DNA of 64,000 bases from JAJFKX01 sp965230265 (lineage in GTDB: Bacteria > Pseudomonadota > Gammaproteobacteria > Xanthomonadales > Wenzhouxiangellaceae), in assembly GCA_965230265.1 (NCBI GenBank), contig OZ245999.1, positions 1,612,001-1,676,000 of the forward strand, in the 5' to 3' direction. Within the stretch, counting starts at the first letter, position 1. Each line of letters begins with the position of its first letter. Below are positions 45,842 to 54,175 of this stretch, piece after piece. A program made the position numbers and the translations under genes. Below the pieces are notes generated by a model that did no database searches, was not told the origin of the DNA, and saw only the letters and a list, made by a program, of their open reading frames with translations.

Positions 45842-46366
45842 TTAACCGCTTACTGCGGTTTCTGACACCATTAATCTTTCCAAACGCACAAAAGTCATTG
45901 CATAAGCATTGTTTTCATCGGGTGGATGTTGTTCACGGGATATTTCCGTCCATTTGCCCCTCCCATCATTCCAATCCGGGAACCAGGTATCAGCAACAGT
46001 ATTGACATCGATCAAAGTCAGTTCCAATACTCTTGCCCATGGCAGACAAATAGAATACAGCTGTGCTCCACCAATAATCATTAACTCCCCGCTACCCGCC
46101 AGTTCACAGGCCATCTCAACTGTGTGGGCAACATGCACATCGGCTTCTGGTTTTGCCTGTGGTTGATAATCATGCTGCCGGGTAATGATCACATTGCGCC
46201 GACCAGGTAAGGCGAAAGGTAATGCCTCCCAGGTTTTGCGCCCCATCAACACACTGTGCCCTACTGTAATAGCCTTAAAATGCTTTAAGTCACGCGGTAG
46301 ATGCCAAGGCATCTGTCCTTGATAACCAATCTCACGATCACGCCCCATAGCTGCTATTAGCGTCAT
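45842..46366 (-). CDS. folA: Dihydrofolate reductase
   Basis: NADPH-dependent reduction of dihydrofolate; regenerates tetrahydrofolate used by ThyA. MTLIAAMGRDREIGYQGQMPWHLPRDLKHFK is the substrate-binding start, then HSVLMGRKTWEAL and MIIGGAQLY. I chose the ATG 46364-46366 because AGGGA sits six bases before it and family homology begins there; an upstream ATG at 46402 lacks an RBS. 174 residues. The thyA-folA pair is conserved. Confidence 0.94.
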   Translation of the reverse strand: MTLIAAMGRDREIGYQGQMPWHLPRDLKHFKAITVGHSVLMGRKTWEALPFALPGRRNVIITRQHDYQPQAKPEADVHVAHTVEMACELAGSGELMIIGGAQLYSICLPWARVLELTLIDVNTVADTWFPDWNDGRGKWTEISREQHPPDENNAYAMTFVRLERLMVSETAVSG

Positions 46367-46416
46367 CGACTGTCCCTGTTTTAAGGGTGAATCATTAACC
46401 ATAGATATGCAAAAAG

Positions 46417-47250
46417 TTAAATCGCGATGGGTGCCTTAATCGCAGGGTGGCTTTGATAGTCGGCAATCTGAATATCGCTTTCAGTAAATTCATCCAGGTT
46501 TTTAATCGCTGGATTCAGTTGCAGCTTTGGTAAGGGCAATGGATCACGTTGCAATTGCTCATCGACCTGACTGATGTGATTCAAATAGATATGCACATCA
46601 CCAAAAGTATGAACATAATCACCCGGCTGTAAATCCAATACCTGGGCCAGCATATGTGTCAACAAAGCATAAGAAGCAATATTGAACGGTACGCCTAAAA
46701 ACACATCAGCACTGCGCTGGTATAACTGACAACTGAGTTTGCCATCGGCCACATAAAATTGAAACAAGGTATGGCAAGGCGCCAGCGCCATTTTGCCCTG
46801 TTGTACATTGGCCTGCGGTGAAATTGACTCATCCGGCAACAGCGCTGGGTTCCAGGCAGAGATAATATGCCGGCGCGAATAGGGACGCTCACGCAAGCCC
46901 GAAATCAATTCTTCGACCTGATCAATGGCAGCAGCATCGGGCACTGGCCAGGAACGCCATTGCGCACCATAAATAGGACCCAAATCACCCTCCTCAGTGG
47001 CCCACTCATTCCAGATACGCACTCCATGATCATTCAGATATGCCGTATTGGTATCACCGCGTAAAAACCACAGCAGCTCGTGGATAATGGATTTGAAATG
47101 CAGCTTTTTAGTGGTTACTGCCGGAAAACCTTTGGCGAGATCAAAACGTAATTGATAGCCGAAAACACTGATCGTACCGGTACCGGTACGGTCGCCCCTT
47201 TGATAGCCATGCTCGCGAACATGGCGTAGCAATTGCAGATAATTATGCAC
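46417..47250 (-). CDS. thyA: Thymidylate synthase
   Basis: Methylates dUMP with methylene-THF. RGDRTGTGTISVFGYQLRFDL, the catalytic-cysteine segment MALAPCHTLFQFYV, QRSADVFLGVPFNIASYA and YVHTFGDVHIYLNH are all clear. I placed the start at GTG 47248-47250 (277 residues); this overlaps the lgt stop by eight bases (GTGCATAA) and gives the expected N-terminus. The lgt-thyA order is conserved in gammaproteobacteria. Confidence 0.96.
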   Translation of the reverse strand: MHNYLQLLRHVREHGYQRGDRTGTGTISVFGYQLRFDLAKGFPAVTTKKLHFKSIIHELLWFLRGDTNTAYLNDHGVRIWNEWATEEGDLGPIYGAQWRSWPVPDAAAIDQVEELISGLRERPYSRRHIISAWNPALLPDESISPQANVQQGKMALAPCHTLFQFYVADGKLSCQLYQRSADVFLGVPFNIASYALLTHMLAQVLDLQPGDYVHTFGDVHIYLNHISQVDEQLQRDPLPLPKLQLNPAIKNLDEFTESDIQIADYQSHPAIKAPIAI

Positions 47251-48121
47251 GATGCGGTTTCTTCTGATAGTAAGTTTTATTTTTGTAGGCAAGCACCAAC
47301 AGCCACAGCCCACCCAGGAACATGGGGACGCACAATAACATTCCCATTGTTAACCAATCGGCCGCCAAAAAACCAAGCTGTTCATCAGGCTCACGGTATA
47401 GTTCTGCAAAACTGCGAAATACCGCATAACCCATCAAAAACCACCCCGTCACCGCCATTCGCGGCTGGGGCTTGTGTGAATACCAAAACAGCAATAGAAA
47501 AAGCAGCAGACCTTCCAAACCGGCCTGATACAACTGTGAAGGGTGTCTGGCCTGGTCATTATAAACACCCTCCATATAAGCCTGCATAAAGGTCGCGCTT
47601 TGAGGGTCGACATTGTCCAGAGAATTGGGGAACAGCATTCCCCAGGAAACATTCGTAATGCGCCCCCACAGTTCGCCACCAATAAAATTACCGATTCTGC
47701 CAAACATTAGGCACAAAGGCACCATAGGAATAACAAAATCGGTCAGATCAAAGAATTTACAACCCACTCGGCGGGCATAAACGGCGATTGCCAGCGCCAC
47801 ACCCAGCATCCCCCCATGAAAAGACATTCCCCCCTGCCAGATCTTAAACAGACTGATGGGGTCGCTGACCAGCTGATCTGTGGCGTAGACCAGCATATAA
47901 CCAATGCGCCCACCCAGAATCACACCCAGCATGCCGTAAAACAGAAAATCACTGACCTGCTCGCGGTTCAATGGGCGATCACCAAAACCTGCACGATGAC
48001 TTGCCAGGGTCCAAAAAGAGGCGAACGCCAGCAAGTACATCAACCCATACCAGTGTATGCTCAACGGTCCAAGTTGCAGAGCAACCGGGTCAAAGTTAAC
48101 CAATAATGGGTAGTCAGTCAT
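47243..48121 (-). CDS. lgt: Prolipoprotein diacylglyceryl transferase
   Basis: Inner-membrane enzyme that adds diacylglycerol to the lipobox Cys of lipoproteins. About seven helices; signatures are HWYGLMYLLAF at the start, MSFHGGMLGV and the Lgt signature GRIGNFIGGELWGR. 292 residues. Its 3' end overlaps thyA, and a rhodanese lipoprotein later in the window is one probable substrate. Confidence 0.96.
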   Translation of the reverse strand: MTDYPLLVNFDPVALQLGPLSIHWYGLMYLLAFASFWTLASHRAGFGDRPLNREQVSDFLFYGMLGVILGGRIGYMLVYATDQLVSDPISLFKIWQGGMSFHGGMLGVALAIAVYARRVGCKFFDLTDFVIPMVPLCLMFGRIGNFIGGELWGRITNVSWGMLFPNSLDNVDPQSATFMQAYMEGVYNDQARHPSQLYQAGLEGLLLFLLLFWYSHKPQPRMAVTGWFLMGYAVFRSFAELYREPDEQLGFLAADWLTMGMLLCVPMFLGGLWLLVLAYKNKTYYQKKPHRA

Positions 48122-48420
48122 CTACGAGCCTTATAGTTAGAGGGTTTCTGGCGCATACACCAGTCTGCCGTTTGTTTATATCCTGGGTTTTATGCAAAAA
48201 CACATTCAGCGCATAACTGGAGTATACTATCGTTGGGTTATGAGTAAGGCTATAGCCACGAAAAGTTCAAATTCTGAATAACTGCACTTTCGGCAATGCG
48301 TTCTGCCTAGATCTTGTCAGTCTGTCCCCCCTGCACTCTCTCAACTTCTCGTCAGCCCATAGCCTGGTGTTTATGGCTGGTCACTGCGATTGCCCCATTT
48401 TCTGTTTTTATGGAGCCATT
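48122..48420. other. Intergenic region with long leader of RRM gene
   Basis: About 300 bases between the divergent lgt and RRM genes. A TATACT at about 48223-48228 is a -10 candidate, which would give the RRM message a leader of about 190 bases, rich in pyrimidines (CTGTCCCCCCTGC). Long leaders are common for cold-induced RRM genes. An RBS (TGGAGCC) lies just before the ATG. Confidence 0.4.
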
Positions 48421-48684
48421 ATGAACATTTACATAGGCAACTTACCTTACAGCACTACCGATGATGAGCTGGCTGCACTGTTCAGTGAACATGGAGAAGT
48501 CATGAGCGCTAAAATCATCATGGACAAAATATCCGGTCGCAGCAAAGGCTTTGGCTTTGTTGAAATGCCCGATGACGGCGATGCCACGACCGCGATCGAA
48601 GCTTTGGATGGTAAGGAAGTTGGCGGCCGCCCTCTAAAAGTTAACCAAGCGCGCCCACGCGAGCCACGGCGTGAGCGCTACTGA
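48421..48684 (+). CDS. Small RRM-type RNA-binding protein
   Basis: An 87-residue single RNA recognition motif. RNP2 is IYIGNLP at the start and RNP1 is KGFGFVEM near residue 40, with the usual aromatic residues. The tail is short and Arg-rich (RPREPRRERY). Relatives in proteobacteria and cyanobacteria are often cold-induced RNA-binding proteins. I took the ATG 48421 because RRM homology begins there. It is monocistronic. Confidence 0.92.
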   Translation: MNIYIGNLPYSTTDDELAALFSEHGEVMSAKIIMDKISGRSKGFGFVEMPDDGDATTAIEALDGKEVGGRPLKVNQARPREPRRERY

Positions 48685-49025
48685 TAAATCAGCAACTTAA
48701 ACCATTGCTGCAGGCACCGCACTTGGGTGCTTGAAAACCTGTGACTGGCTGTGTCTGGGCACTCAGATTGTTTGTTTGCTTTAAGGCAAGTTACCCAGCA
48801 ACAACAATCGGCCATAATGGGTGCCAGTGAACATCGTTCATACTTGCAGCCACCGTGTCTGTTTTCTAATACCTTTGATGGATAGAAAATACCCACCCAA
48901 CTGGACCCAAAGCCAGTTAGGGTCGCAGTTTGACCTTCTCATAATGGCTGAAAACACCAAGCAACCATGGCCAGTTTAAGCATTGGTTCGTACGTCATAA
49001 CCGCTGTGATCATCTGCTTGATGAG
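48685..49025. other. Intergenic region with hairpins, no gene seen
   Basis: Follows the RRM gene. CAGGCACC (48711-48718) pairs with GGTGCTTG (48726-48733), a hairpin that may end the RRM message but has no T-run. Near 48900, AACTGG and CCAGTT pair around ACCCAAAG, whose ACCC can also pair with GGGT just after. No convincing open frame. Confidence 0.4.
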
Positions 49026-49055
49026 TTGTCAAGATACGCTACTTTAAGGTAGTAT
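49026..49055 (+). promoter_or_regulatory. Sigma-70-like promoter of candidate small RNA
   Basis: TTGTCA (49026-49031) and TAGTAT (49050-49055) are good -35 and -10 boxes with an 18-base spacer. The spacer contains CTAC...GTAG, a short dyad. Transcription would begin near 49061, about 90 bases before a strong terminator and with no open frame between. Confidence 0.5.
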
Positions 49056-49060
49056 ATAGG

Positions 49061-49150
49061 CAGATCTTCGGGGATTGGCTTACAGAGTTGAAGCAATAAG
49101 AAGAAGAACCAATTAATAACATCGCTAAGCGGCTTCGGCCGCTTTTTTTT
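49061..49150 (+). ncRNA. Candidate Hfq-binding small RNA upstream of erpA
   Basis: A roughly 90-nt transcript bounded by a promoter candidate (49026-49055) and a terminator with UUCG loop and eight Us. It has no meaningful open frame. At 49095-49109 there are five successive A-R-N triplets (AAU AAG AAG AAG AAC), the motif bound by the distal face of Hfq; the U-rich terminator tail is the other Hfq contact. GCTT/AAGC and ATTGG/CCAAT can pair upstream. I do not recognise a known sRNA family. It may regulate in trans or act on erpA 155 bases downstream. All of this is prediction. Confidence 0.5.
49128..49150 (+). terminator. Rho-independent terminator with UUCG tetraloop
   Basis: AGCGGC, loop TTCG, GCCGCT, then a run of T to 49150. 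A textbook intrinsic terminator on the plus strand. No protein gene ends nearby: the RRM gene stops about 440 bases upstream. This is the main reason to suspect a small RNA. Confidence 0.85.
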
Positions 49151-49304
49151 ACCTGTGAACCGCGATCCGGAATTTAGCCCCAAAAGAGACACACCCCCAA
49201 TCGTTATCGGTGATCCAGGCCTGCCATAGTCATGTACTGGAACTTGTAACACGCTATAATCATCAACATATCTTATTGCTAATTATTGCTGACATTTATT
49301 GCAC

Positions 49305-49673
49305 ATGAGCCCGCCATCAAACACTAGTACCACAACCTCTGATAGTGCTTTACTGAACTTTACTTCTGCTGCTGCTCGTAAAGCACAGGAGTTGATCCTT
49401 GGTGAAGGCAATCCAGCATTGAATCTGCGTGTGTATATCAGTGGTGGAGGCTGCTCCGGCTTTCAGTATGGCTTTAGCTTCGATGACACTGTCAATGATG
49501 ATGATATCAAGATAAACCGTGATGGTATGACATTGCTGGTAGACCCATTGAGTATTATGTACTTAGGTGGCGCAACTGTTGACTACACTGAAAACCTGCA
49601 AGGTGCTCAGTTTGTTATCGATAACCCGAACGCCAATACCACATGCGGCTGTGGTTCATCGTTCTCTATTTAG
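49305..49673 (+). CDS. erpA: Iron-sulfur cluster insertion protein ErpA
   Basis: A-type carrier that delivers Fe-S clusters to apo-proteins. LNFTSAAARKAQELI, VYISGGGCSGFQYGF and the C-terminal TTCGCGSSFSI supply the three cluster cysteines. The ATG 49305 is preferred to the TTG two codons upstream. 122 residues. It may feed enzymes in this window that need clusters, such as the Kor operon. The candidate sRNA lies just upstream. Confidence 0.93.
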   Translation: MSPPSNTSTTTSDSALLNFTSAAARKAQELILGEGNPALNLRVYISGGGCSGFQYGFSFDDTVNDDDIKINRDGMTLLVDPLSIMYLGGATVDYTENLQGAQFVIDNPNANTTCGCGSSFSI

Positions 49674-49718
49674 ATTCTTCGGTCATATCACACAGAACTT
49701 TATGAATCTGCTTTTGTA

Positions 49719-50681
49719 ATGATGGATCATTACCAACGCTCCGCACGCAATACCTTCGCGGCATTGAATCTGGATCGCCAGGCAGAGCTGCGAGAGGACG
49801 CAAAATGGCTACGGCAACAATTGAACTCTCAACATGCGCGCTTTTTACCGGTCTACAATGGTGCTTGCCTGGTTGCCGACACATCAGAACCCAATGCCCC
49901 TTTATTATTAAACAAGAACCCTGCCAGTGAGCAATCAACTGTTTTCTTAGGGCAATCGCATTTAGAAACCTCGGTCAAGCACAGTATTTTTTCTGTTGAA
50001 TTGCCTGATCAACACCCTTTGTTAAACGACGAAAACCAGTTGATCGGTCTGCGTCGTGCCGCCAGCCTGTTTGATCCAGAGCATGCCGGTTTATGTGCCT
50101 ATGCGCTGGCCATCCATCAATGGCATAACAACCACCAGTTTTGTGGGCGATGCGGTACTAAGAACCGAATCGCTGCTGCGGGACACCGACTGCAATGTGA
50201 AGACAAAAACTGTAACAATATCGCCTTCCCCCGCATTGATCCTGCGATGATTGTATTGGTTACCTGGAAAAACCAGTGTCTGCTTGGCCGCCAACCCAAT
50301 TGGCCAGAAAAGCGTTATTCCTGCCTGGCAGGTTTTGTTGAGCCAGGAGAAAGTCTAGAGGACGCTGTACGCCGCGAAGTTATTGAAGAATCCGGTGTGC
50401 AGCTGGACGAAATTCATTACCACTCATCACAACCATGGCCATTTCCTGCCTCGATCATGCTGGGGTTTATTGCCACTGCGAGCGACCCGTCAATAACAGT
50501 GGGCGATGAACTGGAAGACGCTCGCTGGTGGCATGCCGATGATATTCATACTGCGATTATGGACGATGAATTAAGGTTGCCCTATCAACTGTCTATCTCC
50601 TGGCAACTATTGGCCGATTGGTATTTACAGCAAACCGGCAAGTCACTGGCTGATTTGTCTATACAATATGCTCACCGGTAA
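49719..50681 (+). CDS. nudC: NADH pyrophosphatase (NudC-type)
   Basis: Hydrolyses NADH or removes NAD caps from RNA. A zinc ribbon (FCGRCGTKN ... CEDKNC) is followed by a Nudix box GFVEPGESLEDAVRREVIEESGV, and the NudC-specific SQPWPFPASIMLGF. 320 residues with an N-terminal domain as usual. It starts 45 bases after erpA, probably in the same direction but not overlapping. Confidence 0.93.
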   Translation: MMDHYQRSARNTFAALNLDRQAELREDAKWLRQQLNSQHARFLPVYNGACLVADTSEPNAPLLLNKNPASEQSTVFLGQSHLETSVKHSIFSVELPDQHPLLNDENQLIGLRRAASLFDPEHAGLCAYALAIHQWHNNHQFCGRCGTKNRIAAAGHRLQCEDKNCNNIAFPRIDPAMIVLVTWKNQCLLGRQPNWPEKRYSCLAGFVEPGESLEDAVRREVIEESGVQLDEIHYHSSQPWPFPASIMLGFIATASDPSITVGDELEDARWWHADDIHTAIMDDELRLPYQLSISWQLLADWYLQQTGKSLADLSIQYAHR

Positions 50682-50855
50682 GCCATTCCCGACCATGACC
50701 TCCGGCTGGTTTCAAAAGACCTGCCAAATGCTAGGATACGCATTGGGACTTCGCATAAAATCAATGCCTAACACCTCTGACTCATTGCGATATTGACTAA
50801 CCCTTTTAATTAACATGACCCAATGTCCATAGCGAATAGCACAGTGAGATAAATT

Positions 50856-51737
50856 ATGACCATTATTGCCATCCTTATTGCCTTGGCGATCAATCATTTT
50901 GTTAAGGGCATCAGCATTATTCGACGCTCTGAGTGGCTCCCGCCATTGCTAAAGTTATTAAACCCTGTGCTGGAAAAGCTGAAAGGTCAGTACGCGTTGC
51001 TGGGCGCAGCAGTACTGTTGTTAATCCCAATGCTGGTGTTGGCGCTGGTGGCTTATTTGGTTGATGAGGCAGTCGGTTTCTTTTTGTATTTCCTGTTCAG
51101 TATTGTGGTGCTCATTTATTGTATTGGACCGCGCGATCTGGACGCCGATGTTCGCAATGTCGTTAACGCCAATACCGAGGATGAATTGCAAGACGCTGCT
51201 CGCCCGATATTGCGTGAGCCTTTATCAGATGACTCTGAAAGCCGCTGCGAACAATTTATCCGGGCAATATTCCGTGAAGGTCTGACCCGCTGGTTTGCGG
51301 TGATTTTCTGGTTTGCATTGCTTGGTATCTACGGCGCTATTGCATACCGTTTATGTGCCTGGCTAGCACGCACCAAACAACCTATTGATGCAGAACAACG
51401 TGACTGGTTAAAACGCTTCAGTTGGGTAATGGAGTGGCCGGTAGCGCAATTGATGACCCTGGCTTTGGCGGTTGCCGCTGACTTTGATGCAGTGGTCTCG
51501 GCCTGGCGCAAGCATCATAAAGCGCAAGGGCATGGTATTTTTTCTGGCGATCATGGTTTTATGTTGACCGCTGCAGTGGTCGCCGTATTAGGTGGGCACG
51601 CCGATAATGATGGTTTTGCTGACCAACTGACCGGCCGCATGGGACCGGTAAAACTGGCCATGGATTTACTCTGGCGGGTATTGGCAGTCTGGCTGACCTT
51701 ACTGGCAGTCATGTTGCTGGCAGGTTGGCTGGCTTAA
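50856..51737 (+). CDS. ampE: AmpE-like inner-membrane protein
   Basis: A 293-residue protein with about five hydrophobic helices, including LLGAAVLLLIPMLVLALVAYLV and the AmpE-typical GLTRWFAVIFWFALLGIYGAIAYRL. AmpE is a regulatory membrane protein related to CobD/CbiB, linked in enterobacteria to ampicillin-resistance induction beside ampD. No ampD lies next to it here, so the resistance role is doubtful. Start has no strong RBS. The assignment rests on length, helix pattern and this segment. Confidence 0.8.
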   Translation: MTIIAILIALAINHFVKGISIIRRSEWLPPLLKLLNPVLEKLKGQYALLGAAVLLLIPMLVLALVAYLVDEAVGFFLYFLFSIVVLIYCIGPRDLDADVRNVVNANTEDELQDAARPILREPLSDDSESRCEQFIRAIFREGLTRWFAVIFWFALLGIYGAIAYRLCAWLARTKQPIDAEQRDWLKRFSWVMEWPVAQLMTLALAVAADFDAVVSAWRKHHKAQGHGIFSGDHGFMLTAAVVAVLGGHADNDGFADQLTGRMGPVKLAMDLLWRVLAVWLTLLAVMLLAGWLA

Positions 51738-51745
51738 TCAATAGA

Positions 51746-51934
51746 TTATTCTGAAACCTGGACCAATGGTGTGTCATCATTTGGTTGCTGTTCATCATCG
51801 GAAACCCTTGGTACCCGAATCAACCCTGATGGCACTGGCCAGCTAAGCGATTGGTAATTACCCGGCAATATTGACTGGCTGTTAGTGCCAGTTGCTTGGA
51901 GTGAGCTAGTGGTTATACTCACAGGCTGTGTCAT
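51746..51934 (-). CDS. Possible 62-residue small protein
   Basis: A short frame between the AmpE-like and amidohydrolase genes, low in complexity and rich in Ser, Pro, Thr and Gln. No signal peptide, no domain and no RBS (ATCAG/CTGAT dyad lies in its place). Codon content is not decisive. It may be spurious, or leader DNA of the amidohydrolase gene. Confidence 0.22.
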   Translation of the reverse strand: MTQPVSITTSSLQATGTNSQSILPGNYQSLSWPVPSGLIRVPRVSDDEQQPNDDTPLVQVSE

Positions 51935-52024
51935 TAATCAGGTTATCTGATTACGCACCACCTGTATCAACAGCCAAGCTTAAGTAAATTGACTAAGCTA
52001 TAGAGCGACTATTAAGGAAATATT

Positions 52025-53305
52025 ATGTCATTGACGAAAATCAGTACTCTACTCGTTATCTTACTGGCTTGCTCACCCAGCTTTTCTCAGACCACTACTT
52101 TGCACTGTGGTCAGTTGTTTGATGCAGAACAGGGCCAGCTACTTGATGATCGCTACATCAGTGTGCTTGAAGGCCGCATCGAAAGTGTCAGCGAGCAGGC
52201 GCCTGATGGTGAACTGGTGGACTTATCCACCCACACTTGTCTGCCTGGTTTGATTGACCTGCATGTGCATTTATCCGATGAGTTAAGCCCTACTTCCTAT
52301 TTGCATCGATTTACATGGAGCGAGGCTGGCTTTGCATTAAACGCCGCTGCCAATGCCCGTAAGAATCTACTCGCTGGCTTTACCACGGTGCGTGACCTGG
52401 GCGACAGCTACCTGGTGACTATTGCCTTACGCGATGCCATCAACCGCGGCGCCATAGCAGGACCACGAATTGTTGCAGCCGGCAAAGGCCTGGCCAGCAC
52501 TGGCGGCCATGGCGACCCAACCAATGGCTACCCACATGCCCGCTCTGAAGACCCTGGCCCAAAAGAAGGCGTCGTCAACAGCCCTGAAGATGCCCGCAAA
52601 GCTGTACGCCAACGTTACAAAGATGGCTCGAATGTCATCAAAATTACCGCCACAGGCGGCGTACTAAGCCTGGCAAGTAATGGCCAAAACGCGCAATTCA
52701 CGGAAGACGAGCTAGAAGCCATTGTTGCTACCGCCAACGATTATGGGATGCATGTTGCAGCACATGCACATGGTGTCGACGGGATGCTCAGAGCGGTTAA
52801 TGCAGGTGTGAAGACCATTGAACATGGCACCTATATGAATGACGAAATTATCCAGGCGATGCGGGACAATAACACCTGGTACATCCCCACTGTGTCTGCT
52901 GGTCAATTTGTGGCAGAAAAAGCCAAGGTTGATGGCTATTTTCCAGAGGTGGTGCGTGGCAAAGCCGCCACCATTGGCCCTCAGATCTTGCAAACCTTTA
53001 GCAAGGCGCACCAGGCTGGCGTTCAAATTGCCTTTGGTACCGATACCGGCGTATCCAGCCATGGTGACAATGCCCAGGAGTTTGTCTATATGGTTGAAGG
53101 AGGCATGAGCCCAACAGATGCTTTGCGCGCAGCCACTGTAATGGCCGCAGATGTATTGGACCAGGAGCAAACCTTAGGCCAGATTGCCCCGGGTTTTCAT
53201 GCCGATATCGTGGCTGTACCTGGCAACCCACTGGATAATATTGAGTTAATGCGCCAGGTTGAGTTTGTCATGAAAGCCGGGCAAATCTATAGTCGTAAGC
53301 CTTAA
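52025..53305 (+). CDS. Secreted metal-dependent amidohydrolase (prolidase-like)
   Basis: A 426-residue enzyme with signal peptide (LLVILLACSPSFS). The two-metal amidohydrolase motifs are LIDLHVHLS (HxH), IKITATGGV (carbamylated Lys), AAHAHG, IEHGTYMND and the late FGTDTGVSSHGDN (catalytic Asp). Closest to the imidazolonepropionase-like group with Xaa-Pro/Xaa-Arg dipeptidase activity. It should act on dipeptides or related amides in the periplasm. An RBS-like AAGGAAATATT precedes the ATG. Monocistronic. Confidence 0.88.
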   Translation: MSLTKISTLLVILLACSPSFSQTTTLHCGQLFDAEQGQLLDDRYISVLEGRIESVSEQAPDGELVDLSTHTCLPGLIDLHVHLSDELSPTSYLHRFTWSEAGFALNAAANARKNLLAGFTTVRDLGDSYLVTIALRDAINRGAIAGPRIVAAGKGLASTGGHGDPTNGYPHARSEDPGPKEGVVNSPEDARKAVRQRYKDGSNVIKITATGGVLSLASNGQNAQFTEDELEAIVATANDYGMHVAAHAHGVDGMLRAVNAGVKTIEHGTYMNDEIIQAMRDNNTWYIPTVSAGQFVAEKAKVDGYFPEVVRGKAATIGPQILQTFSKAHQAGVQIAFGTDTGVSSHGDNAQEFVYMVEGGMSPTDALRAATVMAADVLDQEQTLGQIAPGFHADIVAVPGNPLDNIELMRQVEFVMKAGQIYSRKP

Positions 53306-53366
53306 AAGCAGTGTATATCCGGGATTACGCTGCAGTACCAAGGTCAAACTTTATCAGCTACTCAGA

Positions 53367-54101
53367 TTAAGTACTGCCCTGTGGTTGCGCTGATGGCTGT
53401 TGTTGTTTAAGCACGACAAACAGCATATAACCTTGAAGCATATCTAGCAGAGCGTGTAAAACCATCGATAGCCATAGCGAGCCACTTAGCCAATACAGAC
53501 CAAGAAAAATGGCACCAAGTATGCCGGTGCGAACAACACCCGAAACCCCCTGATAAATATGCGCAAACCCAAACGCAGCGATAACAATAACAGCGGCCAA
53601 CCATGCCGGCAGTAGCAGGCTTAAATACCACCATATAAAACCACGCCATAACAATTCTTCAACAATCCCGGCAGTAATACTCAAACAATAAAAGCCTTTT
53701 AACTCGAGCTTATTGGTTGGTAACAATGGCTCTAACTGCAAATGTTCAATGGCTTGAATCAAGTTTTCGCGTTGTTTCTCAGGCATCGATTTTGCGCTAA
53801 TACTGGTGTACGCAAAATAACCAACCAATAATGCGGTCATTGCCAACGCCAACCAGAACATCCAATTCAATTCCAAACTAAACCCTAACCACGCCCATTG
53901 ACGTTCTAGTGTCACCCATATCACAAGGCCAATTATTGCCAGTGTCCACTGCTCAACAATCGTCCAGCTGTAAAGATTGATTCGCTTAACTGGCCGGCCG
54001 GCAGCGATACGTCGCTGTAATCTTCGATAACTCCACCAGCTATACACAGGAAAAGCCACTGCAAATAAAAGGACGAACAAATGATCGATCAATGTTGGCA
54101 T
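53367..54101 (-). CDS. CPBP-family intramembrane metalloprotease
   Basis: A 244-residue membrane protein with about seven helices. The family motifs are EELLWRGF (residues 148-155; Glu-Glu and Arg), FGFAHIYQG (His181) and LHALLDM (His216). CPBP (CAAX/Abi) proteins cut within membranes and have roles in prenyl-protein processing or bacteriocin immunity. It is divergent from the HTH regulator at 54176, with 74 bases of shared upstream DNA carrying an operator-like palindrome, so repression by that regulator is likely. Confidence 0.85.
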   Translation of the reverse strand: MPTLIDHLFVLLFAVAFPVYSWWSYRRLQRRIAAGRPVKRINLYSWTIVEQWTLAIIGLVIWVTLERQWAWLGFSLELNWMFWLALAMTALLVGYFAYTSISAKSMPEKQRENLIQAIEHLQLEPLLPTNKLELKGFYCLSITAGIVEELLWRGFIWWYLSLLLPAWLAAVIVIAAFGFAHIYQGVSGVVRTGILGAIFLGLYWLSGSLWLSMVLHALLDMLQGYMLFVVLKQQQPSAQPQGST

Positions 54102-54144
54102 TATTAACCTCTATTGTTATTATTCACGTTGTTGTAAACAATAA

Positions 54145-54164
54145 TATTCACATTTTTGTGAATA
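54145..54164. promoter_or_regulatory. Palindromic operator candidate between CPBP protease and HTH regulator
   Basis: TATTCAC, six bases, GTGAATA: a perfect 20-base dyad. An additional TATTCAC copy lies at 54121-54127, and TTGTTGTAAACAA in between is another dyad. The site is 12 bases before the regulator ATG and 44 bases before the protease start. Confidence 0.6.
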
Positions 54165-54175
54165 ATCAAGAGTGC

